DNA of 64,000 nucleotides from Muribaculaceae bacterium (GTDB lineage: Bacteria; Bacteroidota; Bacteroidia; Bacteroidales; Muribaculaceae). Under the pieces are notes generated by a model. It was given only the letters and a program-made list of their open reading frames with translations. It did not search any database and was not told the origin of the DNA. Of this stretch, positions 18,500-26,556 are shown piece after piece (the stretch's first letter is position 1; each line of letters opens with the position of its first letter). The stretch spans positions 1 to 64,000 of the forward strand of contig VSPN01000002.1 of NCBI GenBank assembly GCA_009775355.1, in the 5' to 3' direction. A program made the position numbers and the translations under genes.

Positions 18500-19587
18500 G
18501 CGAAGAGAAACATATTACACCTCACGATTCCACCTCAGCAGCCGAAGCATGCGTTGTGTCAGATGCCGGTGCTTCAGCCGGGTCGCGCCGCGTGCTTGTG
18601 GTCGGGGCCGGAGGCTTTGTCGGCGGTTATCTGATTGAGGAAGCGCTCGGCAGAGGCTATGAAGTCTGGGCAGGAGTGCGTTCCACCACATCGAGAACAC
18701 GGCTTTCCGACAGCCGCATAAAGATAATAGAGTTTGATTTCGATGATCCGGCGTCACTCTCCGGAGTGATGCACGAGGCCATGCCCGAGGGGAAGTGGGA
18801 TTATATAATCTACAATCTCGGCGCGACCAAGGTGACCCGCTATGCAGATTTCAACCGTATCAACCACGACTACCTGCGTGCGTTCACAGGCGCGTTGCAT
18901 CAGGCCGGCAAAGTTCCCGAAAGACTCGTCTTCATAAGCAGTCTGTCGGTGCTCGGGCCGCGCGACGAGCGGGGCGGAACTCCCTATGACGAGAGCATTG
19001 TCCCTCTGCCTGACACCCGTTACGGAGCGTCGAAACTTAAAGCCGAACTGTGGCTTGCCACATCCGGAATACCGTACGTGATACTGCGTGCCACCGGGGT
19101 ATACGGACCCTGGGACCGCGATTACTTCCTGATGATCGAATCGATCCGCAAAGGCTTCGACTTCGGAGTCGGGTTCCGAAAGCAGACACTGACATTCGTC
19201 TACGCCGCAGATCTGGCGAGGGCAGCCTTCGATGCGGCGGAAATGGCCCCGGAAGGAGAAATCTACAACATCTCGGAGCCGAGAGCCTACAGCCAGAAGG
19301 AATTCCGCAGGATCGTGATGTCGGCACTCGGCCGTCGTCTTGTCATGCCCGTAAGGCTGCCGCTATGGGCAGTCGGAGCGGTGTGTGCCGTAGCCGAGAA
19401 GATAGGGGCTCTCAGGATGAAACCATCGACGCTGAACCGCGACAAATTCCGGATACTCAGGCGCAGGAACTGGAACTGTTCGACAGAGAAGGCTCGGCGG
19501 GATTTCGGTTTCACCGCCGGGGTCACGCTCGAAGAGGGCATTGAGAGAAGTATCAGATGGTACCGGAAGGCCGGATGGCTGAAATAG
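18496..19587 (+). CDS. NAD-dependent epimerase/dehydratase family protein
   Basis: A 363-residue extended short-chain dehydrogenase. After a poorly ordered 30-residue extension comes the NAD-binding Rossmann motif VVGAGGFVGG (near 35-45), then the active-site region FISSLSVLG and Tyr-Gly-Ala-Ser-Lys (YGASK, near 176-180), the YxxxK catalytic pair. The C-terminal third is the sugar-nucleotide-binding part. The substrate cannot be fixed from sequence; nucleotide-sugar epimerase, reductase or dehydratase are all possible. Tight coupling to the deacetylase suggests a shared glycan pathway. Confidence 0.82.
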   Translation: MSEEKHITPHDSTSAAEACVVSDAGASAGSRRVLVVGAGGFVGGYLIEEALGRGYEVWAGVRSTTSRTRLSDSRIKIIEFDFDDPASLSGVMHEAMPEGKWDYIIYNLGATKVTRYADFNRINHDYLRAFTGALHQAGKVPERLVFISSLSVLGPRDERGGTPYDESIVPLPDTRYGASKLKAELWLATSGIPYVILRATGVYGPWDRDYFLMIESIRKGFDFGVGFRKQTLTFVYAADLARAAFDAAEMAPEGEIYNISEPRAYSQKEFRRIVMSALGRRLVMPVRLPLWAVGAVCAVAEKIGALRMKPSTLNRDKFRILRRRNWNCSTEKARRDFGFTAGVTLEEGIERSIRWYRKAGWLK

Positions 19588-19636
19588 CCTGACATATCGG
19601 AATTCCGACAAAAAGGCAAAACAAACGGGTGTGGAT

Positions 19637-20680
19637 ATGCAGGATTCGATAAGGACCACGACAGTCTGGCAGACAGAAAACGATATAGTTGTGCCGGTCA
19701 CAGTGCAGGAGCCGGTGGCCGGAGAGAACTCCGTAGCCGGAAAAACCGTGAAGGCGCAGACGCCTGTCCGCAAGGCAGCTGTCAAGTCGTTCAAAGGAGT
19801 TCCGAGGCTTCTTGCGTACCCTTATACCGGCGATGATGCGGTGACCGGGGCGGCCGGGCATGCAGTAGCCGCCAATGCCGCAGACAGCATCGCGACCGAC
19901 AGCGTCAGGACAGCCGGGGAGCTTCCGGGCGAGAAGAAAGAGGGTATAATACTTGTCAATCCTGCAAGTGAGTTTCTCGGCAAAGAGACACACCTGCCCC
20001 ACATACACTGGAGTCTGATGTCGTGGGTATATCTTGCGCTCGCGCTGCTTTTCTGCATAGTGGCCATAAAGTTCAAGGGAAATTCGCGCTATATGAAAGC
20101 CCTGATGAGCGACCTGACAAGCACCCGCATCCGTCCGAACGCATTCGATGACACGGTGCGTGAGACATCGCTCCTTGTGTTGCTCAACATAATGTGGGTA
20201 GCCTGTGCGGGAGTCCTGCTGTGGAAAACCCTGACGCTTACCGCCGGAACGCTTGTTCAGAACAGCGCGGCGCTACCCGACAGTCCGGCGGTCGGAATCG
20301 CCATATGCTCGGGCGTCGCGGCCATATATCTTGCGCTGATGACAATGGCATACTGGGTGATAGGCAATGTATTCGCCGACAGACGTCAGACTCAGATGTG
20401 GGTAAAAGGCGCAGCGGCGGCCTACGGACTCGAGACATTTCTTCTCTTTCCGCTGGTTTTGCTGATCCTGTCATATCCGGCATGGGACGGAACACTGCTC
20501 ATAATAGCTGGAGCGGTATTCATTTTCGGGAAAATTGTCTTTCTTTACAAGGGATTCCGCATTTTTTTCACTCAAATTTCGTCGTGGTTGCTTTTTTTGT
20601 ACTACCTTTGCAGTTTAGAAATCGTACCGTTGATACTGACCTATCTGGCCGCGTGGTCGGCATGCATCAGGTGGATGTAG
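19637..20680 (+). CDS. DUF4271 membrane protein
   Basis: About 347 residues. A polar 115-residue N-terminal part is followed by five to six hydrophobic segments (SWVYLALALLFCIVAIKF near 133, LLVLLNIMWVACAGVLLW near 182, and others to the C-terminus), ending with the typical short tail YLAAWSACIRWM. The family is common in Bacteroidota and is regularly found just before hemD, as here; its function is not known. A GTG at 19631 would add two residues. The DNA near its 3' end (TACCTTTG at 20603-20610) could be an internal -7 box for hemD, with a poor -33. Confidence 0.8.
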   Translation: MQDSIRTTTVWQTENDIVVPVTVQEPVAGENSVAGKTVKAQTPVRKAAVKSFKGVPRLLAYPYTGDDAVTGAAGHAVAANAADSIATDSVRTAGELPGEKKEGIILVNPASEFLGKETHLPHIHWSLMSWVYLALALLFCIVAIKFKGNSRYMKALMSDLTSTRIRPNAFDDTVRETSLLVLLNIMWVACAGVLLWKTLTLTAGTLVQNSAALPDSPAVGIAICSGVAAIYLALMTMAYWVIGNVFADRRQTQMWVKGAAAAYGLETFLLFPLVLLILSYPAWDGTLLIIAGAVFIFGKIVFLYKGFRIFFTQISSWLLFLYYLCSLEIVPLILTYLAAWSACIRWM

Positions 20681-20711
20681 GACAGAGATAAAGCTTTAAT
20701 ATAGGAAATAA

Positions 20712-21488
20712 ATGAAAATCAAGAAGATACTTGTTTCTCAGCCCAAACCGTCAGGAGATAAGTCTCCTTATTATGATATAGCTAAAAAATATGAAGTCGA
20801 GATGGTGTTCCGTCCCTTTATCAAGACCGAAGGGCTGACCGCCAGGGAGTTTCGTCAGCAAAAGGTGAATCTGGCAGATTTCACGGGAGTCATCTTCACG
20901 TCGCGTGCGGCAATCGACAATTTCTTCCGTCTCTGCGAAGAGACAAGAGTCAAGATTCCCGACACGATGCGCTACTTCTGCACTACAGAGTCGATAGCAC
21001 TCTATCTGCAGAAATACATAGTCTACCGCAAGCGCAAGATATCGTTCGGCGCCACAGGCAAACTCAACGACAGCACACTGCTCGCCGCCCTTGACAAGAA
21101 CAATAAGGAGAAACTGCTTTTCCCGGTTTCGGACGTGCACAAAGAGGATCTTTCCATTCTTGACGCGCATCATCTCGATGTGACAAAAGCAGTCATGTTC
21201 CGCACCGTCAGCAACGACTTCCAGCCCGGAGAGAATCTCGATTACGACGTACTTCTCTTCTTCAGTCCGGCCGGTATCCAGTCGCTCAAGAAGAACTTCC
21301 CCGATTTCAAGCAGGACAAAGAGCACATCTACCTCGGCGCGTTCGGCCCGACAGCGGTAAAAGCCATCGAAGACGCCGATCTACGAGTCGATATCGCCGC
21401 TCCGTCAGCAGAGCACAAGTCGATGACCGGGGCTCTCGACGCCTTCCTCGCGAAGATGAAAGAGGAGGGTAAAGTGGGTCGCGGCTGA
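20712..21488 (+). CDS. hemD: Uroporphyrinogen-III synthase
   Basis: A 258-residue HemD-family protein with the two-lobed architecture: an N-terminal lobe starting KKILVSQPKP, a middle segment GVIFTSRAAIDNFF typical of the family, and a C-terminal lobe with VLLFFSPAGIQSL and YLGAFGPTAVKAIED. HemD closes and rearranges hydroxymethylbilane to uroporphyrinogen III, the last common step to haem, sirohaem and cobamides. No other tetrapyrrole gene is in the window, so the local partner is DUF4271, the usual Bacteroidota neighbour. Confidence 0.85.
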   Translation: MKIKKILVSQPKPSGDKSPYYDIAKKYEVEMVFRPFIKTEGLTAREFRQQKVNLADFTGVIFTSRAAIDNFFRLCEETRVKIPDTMRYFCTTESIALYLQKYIVYRKRKISFGATGKLNDSTLLAALDKNNKEKLLFPVSDVHKEDLSILDAHHLDVTKAVMFRTVSNDFQPGENLDYDVLLFFSPAGIQSLKKNFPDFKQDKEHIYLGAFGPTAVKAIEDADLRVDIAAPSAEHKSMTGALDAFLAKMKEEGKVGRG

Positions 21489-21543
21489 CAGACAATACAT
21501 GTGCGCCGCAGGCTGCGGAGCCGACATCAGACATGGAAGCGAC

Positions 21544-24528
21544 ATGAAGAACGTCAACGACACAATGCTGAGCCGCCTGTATCTCAAAGACACGGCGTTT
21601 CAGGACCTGATGCAGAAGCGGATCTTCAATATCCTGCTGATCGCGACTCCCTACGACGCCTTCATACTTGAAGAAGACGGCCGCGTGGAGGAGCAGGTCT
21701 ACAACGAGTATGTCGCCCTCAACCTCACCTCGGCGCCGCGTTTCACGAAAGTGGCCAACTACAGCGAGGCATATGCCGAGCTTGAGGTCCGGCACTATGA
21801 TCTTATCATCGCGATGCCCGGCGTGGACATCAGCGAGACATTCACCGAGGCGGTCAGGATGGACGAGCTCTATCCTGACGTGCCTTTTGTCGTTCTTACA
21901 CCCTTCAGCAACGAGGTGCGCCGCCGCATCGCCGACGAGGATCTCCGCGGAGTAGACTACGTCTTCTCATGGCTCGGCAATGTCGATCTGATCGTGGCCA
22001 TCATCAAGCTCATCGAAGACAGGATGAATGCCGACCATGATCTCGGAGTGATCGGAATCCAGGCCATACTGTTTGTCGAGGACTCGATACGCTTCAACAG
22101 CTCGATACTGCCATATCTGTTCAAGTTCCTGCTCAAGCAGTCGATGGTCTTCTCGACCGAGGCTCTCAACAAGCATGAGGCCATGCTGCGCATGCGCGGC
22201 CGGTGCAAGGTGCTCGTGGCCCGCGACTACGAGGAAGCCGCCGCGCTCATAGACCGGTATGGCGACAACATAATGGGACTCGTCACCGACGGGCGCTTCC
22301 CCCGCAACGGAGAGAAAGATCCCGATGCCGGGATGCTGCTCGCCGAATACCTTCACAAGAGGCGTCCCCACGCTCCGGTCATCATGGAGAGCGCCGAGAC
22401 AGAGAACCGCGCCCGTGCGGAAGCGGCAGGCTATGTGTTTATCGACAAGAACTCAAAGACCCTTCCGATCGACCTGCGCAAAGCCGTATCCTACATGTTC
22501 GGATTCGGAGACTTCATCGTCAAATATCCGGGCAACGGCCGCGAGCTTATGCGCATAACGAGCCTGAAGGATCTTCAGCACAAGATATTCGAGATCCCAG
22601 ACGATCTGCTGCACTATTACTGCAGCACAAACTGCATAAGCCGCTGGCTATATTCGCGTGCGCTCTTCCCGATAGCAGACTGTCTGCGCGACTTCGAGTT
22701 TATCGACATAGAAGACGCGCCGAAAGTGCGACGTCTCGTGTTTGAATGCATAGTCCGTTACCGACGCATGAAAAACCGCGGCGTGGTGGCCGACTTCCAC
22801 AAGGAGCTCTACGACGACTACAGCAACTTTGCCCGCATAGGCAAAGGCTCGATGGGAGGCAAAGGACGCGGACTGGCATTTATCGACCAGATAATAAAGC
22901 GCAATCCGGTGTGCGAAAACTTCGACGGAGTCCAGATCACGATTCCCCACACGCTTGTGGTCTGCACCGACATCTTCGACGACTTCATGGACCGCAACGA
23001 CCTTTACGGCGTCGCCCTTTCCGATGCCCCCGATGCAGAGATACTGCGTCATTTCCTTGAGGCCGAGTTCCCCGCCGACGTGCGCTCCGATCTTCAGGCT
23101 TTCTTCGACGTGGTGAGGCGTCCGATTGCGGTGCGCAGCTCATCGCTGATCGAAGACTCCCACTACCAGCCCTTCGCCGGCATCTACAGCACCTACATGG
23201 TGCCGTATGGCGACGACGCCGAAGCCCGCGTCAACATGCTCTGCGACGCAGTCAAGGCCGTCTACGCCTCGGTCTTCTACAAAGACTCCAAGGCATACAT
23301 GAACGCCACGAGCAATGTCATCGACCAGGAGAAGATGGCGGTCATACTTCAGGAAGTGGCCGGCTCAGACCACGGCGGATTCTACTATCCGAATTTCTCG
23401 GGAGTGGGGCGGTCGCTCAACTACTATCCCGTCGGCGACGAAAGAAGCGAAGAGGGAGTAGTGGAGGTGGCGGCCGGACTCGGGTCATATATAGTAGACG
23501 GCGGAAAAGCACTCAGATTCTCACCGGCCCATCCCGACAAAGTGCTCCAGACCTCGACACTCGAGCTTGCGCTGCGCGACACCCAGACCACACTCAACGC
23601 CCTTCCGCTCGGCACAGACCAGCGGCATTGCGCGCTCCAGCCCGAAGACACATTCAACATCAGTCGTGTGCCGGTGGCCGACGCCTTCCGGACCGGAGCA
23701 CTGAGATATCTTGTGTCGACATTCGACGTCAACGACAGGGTGATCCGAGACAACGAGACCGGCCCTGGGCGAAAGGTGGTGACATTCGCCAACATCCTCA
23801 GGCATGGCGTGTTCCCGCTCGCCCGGATCACAGACTTCATGCTCCGCACCGGACAATACGAGATGGGGCGCCCCGTCGAGATCGAATTTGCCGGCAACAT
23901 ATACCCCCGGCCCGACTCCGAGGGTTGCAAGGGCACGGTCTACTGGCTTCAGATCCGGCCTATAGTCGACCAGAAAGAGATGCTCGACGACTCGATCACG
24001 GAAGTTTCTGACGAAGAGGTGCTGATGCGTTCGGACGCCGCGCTCGGACACGGCATGATGGACGGTGTCAGGTATGTCGTGTATGTAAAGCCGGAGGCGT
24101 TCGACTCCCTCCGCACCCGCGACATGGCAGAAGAAGTCGGTGTGGTCAACGAGGAACTTAGCCGCGCCGGAGAGCCTTATGTCCTGATCGGCCCCGGAAG
24201 GTGGGGCACGTCCGACCCGTCGCTCGGCATACCGGTGCGCTGGGCGCAGATATCCGGTGCGAGAGTAATAGCCGAATGCGCGTTGCCCGGATTCCGCATC
24301 GAACCTTCGCAGGGCACGCACTTCTTCCAGAATCTCACATCATTCGGTACAGGATACTTCACGATCGACCCCAAAGGAGGCAACGGTCACATCGACCATG
24401 ACTATATCGCTTCGCTACCGCCGCAAAGAGAGACCCGATATCTGAAAATAATATGCTTCAGCCAGCCCCTGACCATAGCCGTCAACGGACGCAAGTCAAA
24501 GGGTGTGGTGTTCAAACCTGGAAAATAA
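21544..24528 (+). CDS. Two-receiver protein fused to a PEP/pyruvate-binding ATP-grasp domain
   Basis: A 994-residue cytoplasmic protein (ATG at 21544; an in-frame ATG at 21499 would add 15 residues). Residues about 15-140 form a degenerate receiver whose usual phospho-acceptor Asp is replaced (DLIIAMPGVD). About 170-320 is a second receiver that keeps the acid pocket (ILFVEDS), the Asp (LVTDGRFP) and a Lys (FIDKNSK). Residues about 420-870 match the PPDK N-terminal ATP-grasp domain (KGSMGGKGRGLAF, RSSSLIEDS, GRWGTSDPSLG). The phospho-His swivel domain and the C-terminal PEP/pyruvate barrel are absent, so it should not be called a PEP synthase. It may phosphorylate or bind an unknown partner under receiver control. 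Confidence 0.8.
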   Translation: MKNVNDTMLSRLYLKDTAFQDLMQKRIFNILLIATPYDAFILEEDGRVEEQVYNEYVALNLTSAPRFTKVANYSEAYAELEVRHYDLIIAMPGVDISETFTEAVRMDELYPDVPFVVLTPFSNEVRRRIADEDLRGVDYVFSWLGNVDLIVAIIKLIEDRMNADHDLGVIGIQAILFVEDSIRFNSSILPYLFKFLLKQSMVFSTEALNKHEAMLRMRGRCKVLVARDYEEAAALIDRYGDNIMGLVTDGRFPRNGEKDPDAGMLLAEYLHKRRPHAPVIMESAETENRARAEAAGYVFIDKNSKTLPIDLRKAVSYMFGFGDFIVKYPGNGRELMRITSLKDLQHKIFEIPDDLLHYYCSTNCISRWLYSRALFPIADCLRDFEFIDIEDAPKVRRLVFECIVRYRRMKNRGVVADFHKELYDDYSNFARIGKGSMGGKGRGLAFIDQIIKRNPVCENFDGVQITIPHTLVVCTDIFDDFMDRNDLYGVALSDAPDAEILRHFLEAEFPADVRSDLQAFFDVVRRPIAVRSSSLIEDSHYQPFAGIYSTYMVPYGDDAEARVNMLCDAVKAVYASVFYKDSKAYMNATSNVIDQEKMAVILQEVAGSDHGGFYYPNFSGVGRSLNYYPVGDERSEEGVVEVAAGLGSYIVDGGKALRFSPAHPDKVLQTSTLELALRDTQTTLNALPLGTDQRHCALQPEDTFNISRVPVADAFRTGALRYLVSTFDVNDRVIRDNETGPGRKVVTFANILRHGVFPLARITDFMLRTGQYEMGRPVEIEFAGNIYPRPDSEGCKGTVYWLQIRPIVDQKEMLDDSITEVSDEEVLMRSDAALGHGMMDGVRYVVYVKPEAFDSLRTRDMAEEVGVVNEELSRAGEPYVLIGPGRWGTSDPSLGIPVRWAQISGARVIAECALPGFRIEPSQGTHFFQNLTSFGTGYFTIDPKGGNGHIDHDYIASLPPQRETRYLKIICFSQPLTIAVNGRKSKGVVFKPGK

Positions 24529-24530
24529 CA

Positions 24531-25103
24531 GTGGCGTTCTCCGCATGGAAAATATGGTTGCATCCTCAGGTGACCCGACGCGTCATGGAGGCGCAGGAAG
24601 AGGCTCTTGCCGCCGCCTGCGAAGAAAGCACAGCATTGCGTGCCGAAGCCGCCGCCACGGCCGGGGCCCTTGCCGCCGCGCGCGAGCAGACGTCGCGCCT
24701 TGAGGCAGACAATGCGGCAGCCGCCCTTATCAATTCGGAACTTGCCTCGCGGCGCGACACGCTGAGCACCGAACTCGCCGCCGCGCTCGCCGCCGCCGAC
24801 AGACTGCGTGCAGAACTTGAAGACCGCAAGGACACCGAGCAGCAGATACGTGAATTCGATGCGGTATTGCGGCGTGCCGAAGACATGAAGCGCCGCTACG
24901 AGACGCGTATAAGCAGACTTCAGGGTGTGATAAGAGATATGAAAAAGGCTTCCGGAGAAAGCGATCCGGAAGCCGATGAGATAGCGGTGATAGATATGGG
25001 CGCCGGTTCTGCCGGTGAGACAAAATCCGTGCCGTTACGGAAACGTCGTCAGGATGATGGTGTCCTGTCGGAATCAGACTGGCTCGAGAATCTGCCCGAG
25101 TGA
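24531..25103 (+). CDS. Ala/Glu-rich coiled-coil protein, function unknown
   Basis: Not recognised as a named family. Starting at GTG 24531, two bases after the previous stop, it has 191 residues; an ATG at 24585 is the alternative. About residues 20-135 are strongly heptad-like and rich in Ala, Glu, Leu and Arg (EEALAAACEE, ELAAALAAADRLRAELEDRK), a long parallel coiled coil. The tail is acidic with a basic patch (PLRKRRQDD) and ends DWLENLPE. No signal peptide or clear membrane segment. Close spacing suggests cotranscription with the receiver/ATP-grasp gene, perhaps as an adaptor; this is inference only. Confidence 0.65.
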   Translation: MAFSAWKIWLHPQVTRRVMEAQEEALAAACEESTALRAEAAATAGALAAAREQTSRLEADNAAAALINSELASRRDTLSTELAAALAAADRLRAELEDRKDTEQQIREFDAVLRRAEDMKRRYETRISRLQGVIRDMKKASGESDPEADEIAVIDMGAGSAGETKSVPLRKRRQDDGVLSESDWLENLPE

Positions 25104-25114
25104 GCCTGTCGGTG

Positions 25115-26488
25115 TCAGATCAGTTCGCCGAGCAGTGTGGCCGACGACGCGTCGGTAATGCGGACACGGACAAAGTCGCCGGTCTTGACAGAACCCTTCG
25201 GGAAGACCACAAACTTGTTCTGCGACGTGCGTCCGCAGAATTCCTCCGGGTTTCGTTTCGAAGGCCCCTCGACCAGCACCTCGAACTCTCGGCCGATGTC
25301 GCGGCGGTTGCTTTCGAGCGAAAGCTCGTTCTGAAGCGCGATCATGCGGTTGAGACGCTCGATCTTCACCTCCTCGGGCACATTGTCTTTCATCTCGCGC
25401 GATGCGAGCGTGCCGGGGCGCTCCGAATACTTGAACATGAAAGCCGAGTCGAACGCCGCCTCACGCATCAGCGATAGAGTCTGCGCGAAATCCTCTTCCG
25501 ACTCGTTATAGAAGCCGGTGAACATGTCGGTCGACAGGCCGGCGTCGGGGATGATGCGTCTGATTGCCGCCACGCGGTCGAGATACCATTCGCGAGTGTA
25601 ACGGCGGTTCATGTTTCTGAGCACCGAATTCGATCCGCTCTGCACCGGCAGATGAATGTGGCGAGCAAGGTTGGGATGTGCGGCAATGACCTCAAGAGTC
25701 CTGTCGCTCATATCCTTCGGATGGGATGTGGTGAACCGGATCCGCATGTCGGGGGCAGCCTCAGCCACCATGCAGAGAAGATCGGGGAATCCGACTGTAA
25801 CGCCCGATTGGGCGTCGGTGTAAGAATAGCTGTTGACATTCTGCCCCAGCAGCGTCGCCTCACAGAATCCGCGCTTCCTCAGGTCGGCAAGCTCGCGCAG
25901 GATGCTCTGCGGCTCGCGCGAGCGTTCGCGTCCGCGGGTGTAAGGCACGATGCAGTAGGAACAGAAATTGTTGCACCCTCTCATTATGGAAATGAATCCG
26001 CCTACGGCACCGGCACCGCCAAGTCTTCTTGGCACGACATCGCGGTATGTCTCCGAGAGCGAAAGGTCGATGTTGATGGCCGGCTGGCCGGCCTCAGCCG
26101 CCGCCACAAGAGCCGGCAGGTCGAGATAGGCATCCGGACCGGCCACGAGATCTACGCCGTGACGCTCGATCAGTTCGTTCTTCAGGCGTTCGGCCATGCA
26201 GCCGATGACACCGATTATTACATTTCTACCCGACTTGCGTCTCAAGGCATTCCAGTATGCAAGGCGGGAATATATCTTCTGTTCGGCGTTGTCGCGGATA
26301 GAACACGTGTTCAGAAGCACGGCTGCCGCCTCGCTGTCGGATTCCGTGGGTTCATACCCCGCGAGAGCCATCATGGCGGCTACGACCTCAGAATCAGCCA
26401 CGTTCATCTGGCAGCCATAGGTCTCGATGCGCACTTTTTTTTGTAATGTGCACTTTTTTTCGTTTTCCGGCAAAAAAAATGGTTCCAT
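25115..26488 (-). CDS. miaB: tRNA-2-methylthio-N6-isopentenyladenosine synthase
   Basis: A radical-SAM methylthiotransferase of 458 residues from the ATG at 26488, chosen because upstream in-frame ATGs lie at or before the predicted transcription start. The N-terminal UPF0004 domain has the three cluster cysteines (YGCQMN, LLNTCSIRDNA, GCMAE). The radical-SAM motif is RGCNNFCSYCIVP (near 168-178), and a TRAM domain closes the protein (about 395-458). It adds methylthio to i6A37 of tRNAs reading UNN codons. Convergent with the coiled-coil gene, divergent from the CoA-transferase. Confidence 0.93.
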   Translation of the reverse strand: MEPFFLPENEKKCTLQKKVRIETYGCQMNVADSEVVAAMMALAGYEPTESDSEAAAVLLNTCSIRDNAEQKIYSRLAYWNALRRKSGRNVIIGVIGCMAERLKNELIERHGVDLVAGPDAYLDLPALVAAAEAGQPAINIDLSLSETYRDVVPRRLGGAGAVGGFISIMRGCNNFCSYCIVPYTRGRERSREPQSILRELADLRKRGFCEATLLGQNVNSYSYTDAQSGVTVGFPDLLCMVAEAAPDMRIRFTTSHPKDMSDRTLEVIAAHPNLARHIHLPVQSGSNSVLRNMNRRYTREWYLDRVAAIRRIIPDAGLSTDMFTGFYNESEEDFAQTLSLMREAAFDSAFMFKYSERPGTLASREMKDNVPEEVKIERLNRMIALQNELSLESNRRDIGREFEVLVEGPSKRNPEEFCGRTSQNKFVVFPKGSVKTGDFVRVRITDASSATLLGELI

Positions 26489-26514
26489 CGTTAGTTGGTA
26501 TTGCATAAAATTAT

Positions 26515-26522
26515 TAAATTTG
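26515..26522 (+). promoter_or_regulatory. Promoter -7 box for the CoA-transferase gene
   Basis: TAAATTTG, predicted start near 26528, leader about 28 bases. The -33 region (TTAG/TTGG near 26491-26498) is imperfect. It lies inside the transcribed leader of miaB. Confidence 0.6.
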
Positions 26523-26524
26523 TG

Positions 26525-26556
26525 CAAAATTACCATTTAAATCTAAACGTTACAAA
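26525..26556 (-). promoter_or_regulatory. Promoter for miaB
   Basis: On the minus strand TTTG (26556-26553), 20 bases, TAATTTTG (26532-26525): an exact consensus match. Its -33 box reaches the first base of the CoA-transferase start codon, so the two divergent promoters interleave and cannot easily be occupied together. Confidence 0.8.

Noticed and set aside
21544..24528. Phosphoenolpyruvate synthase
   Set aside because: Only the ATP-grasp domain is present; the phospho-His and PEP/pyruvate domains are missing.
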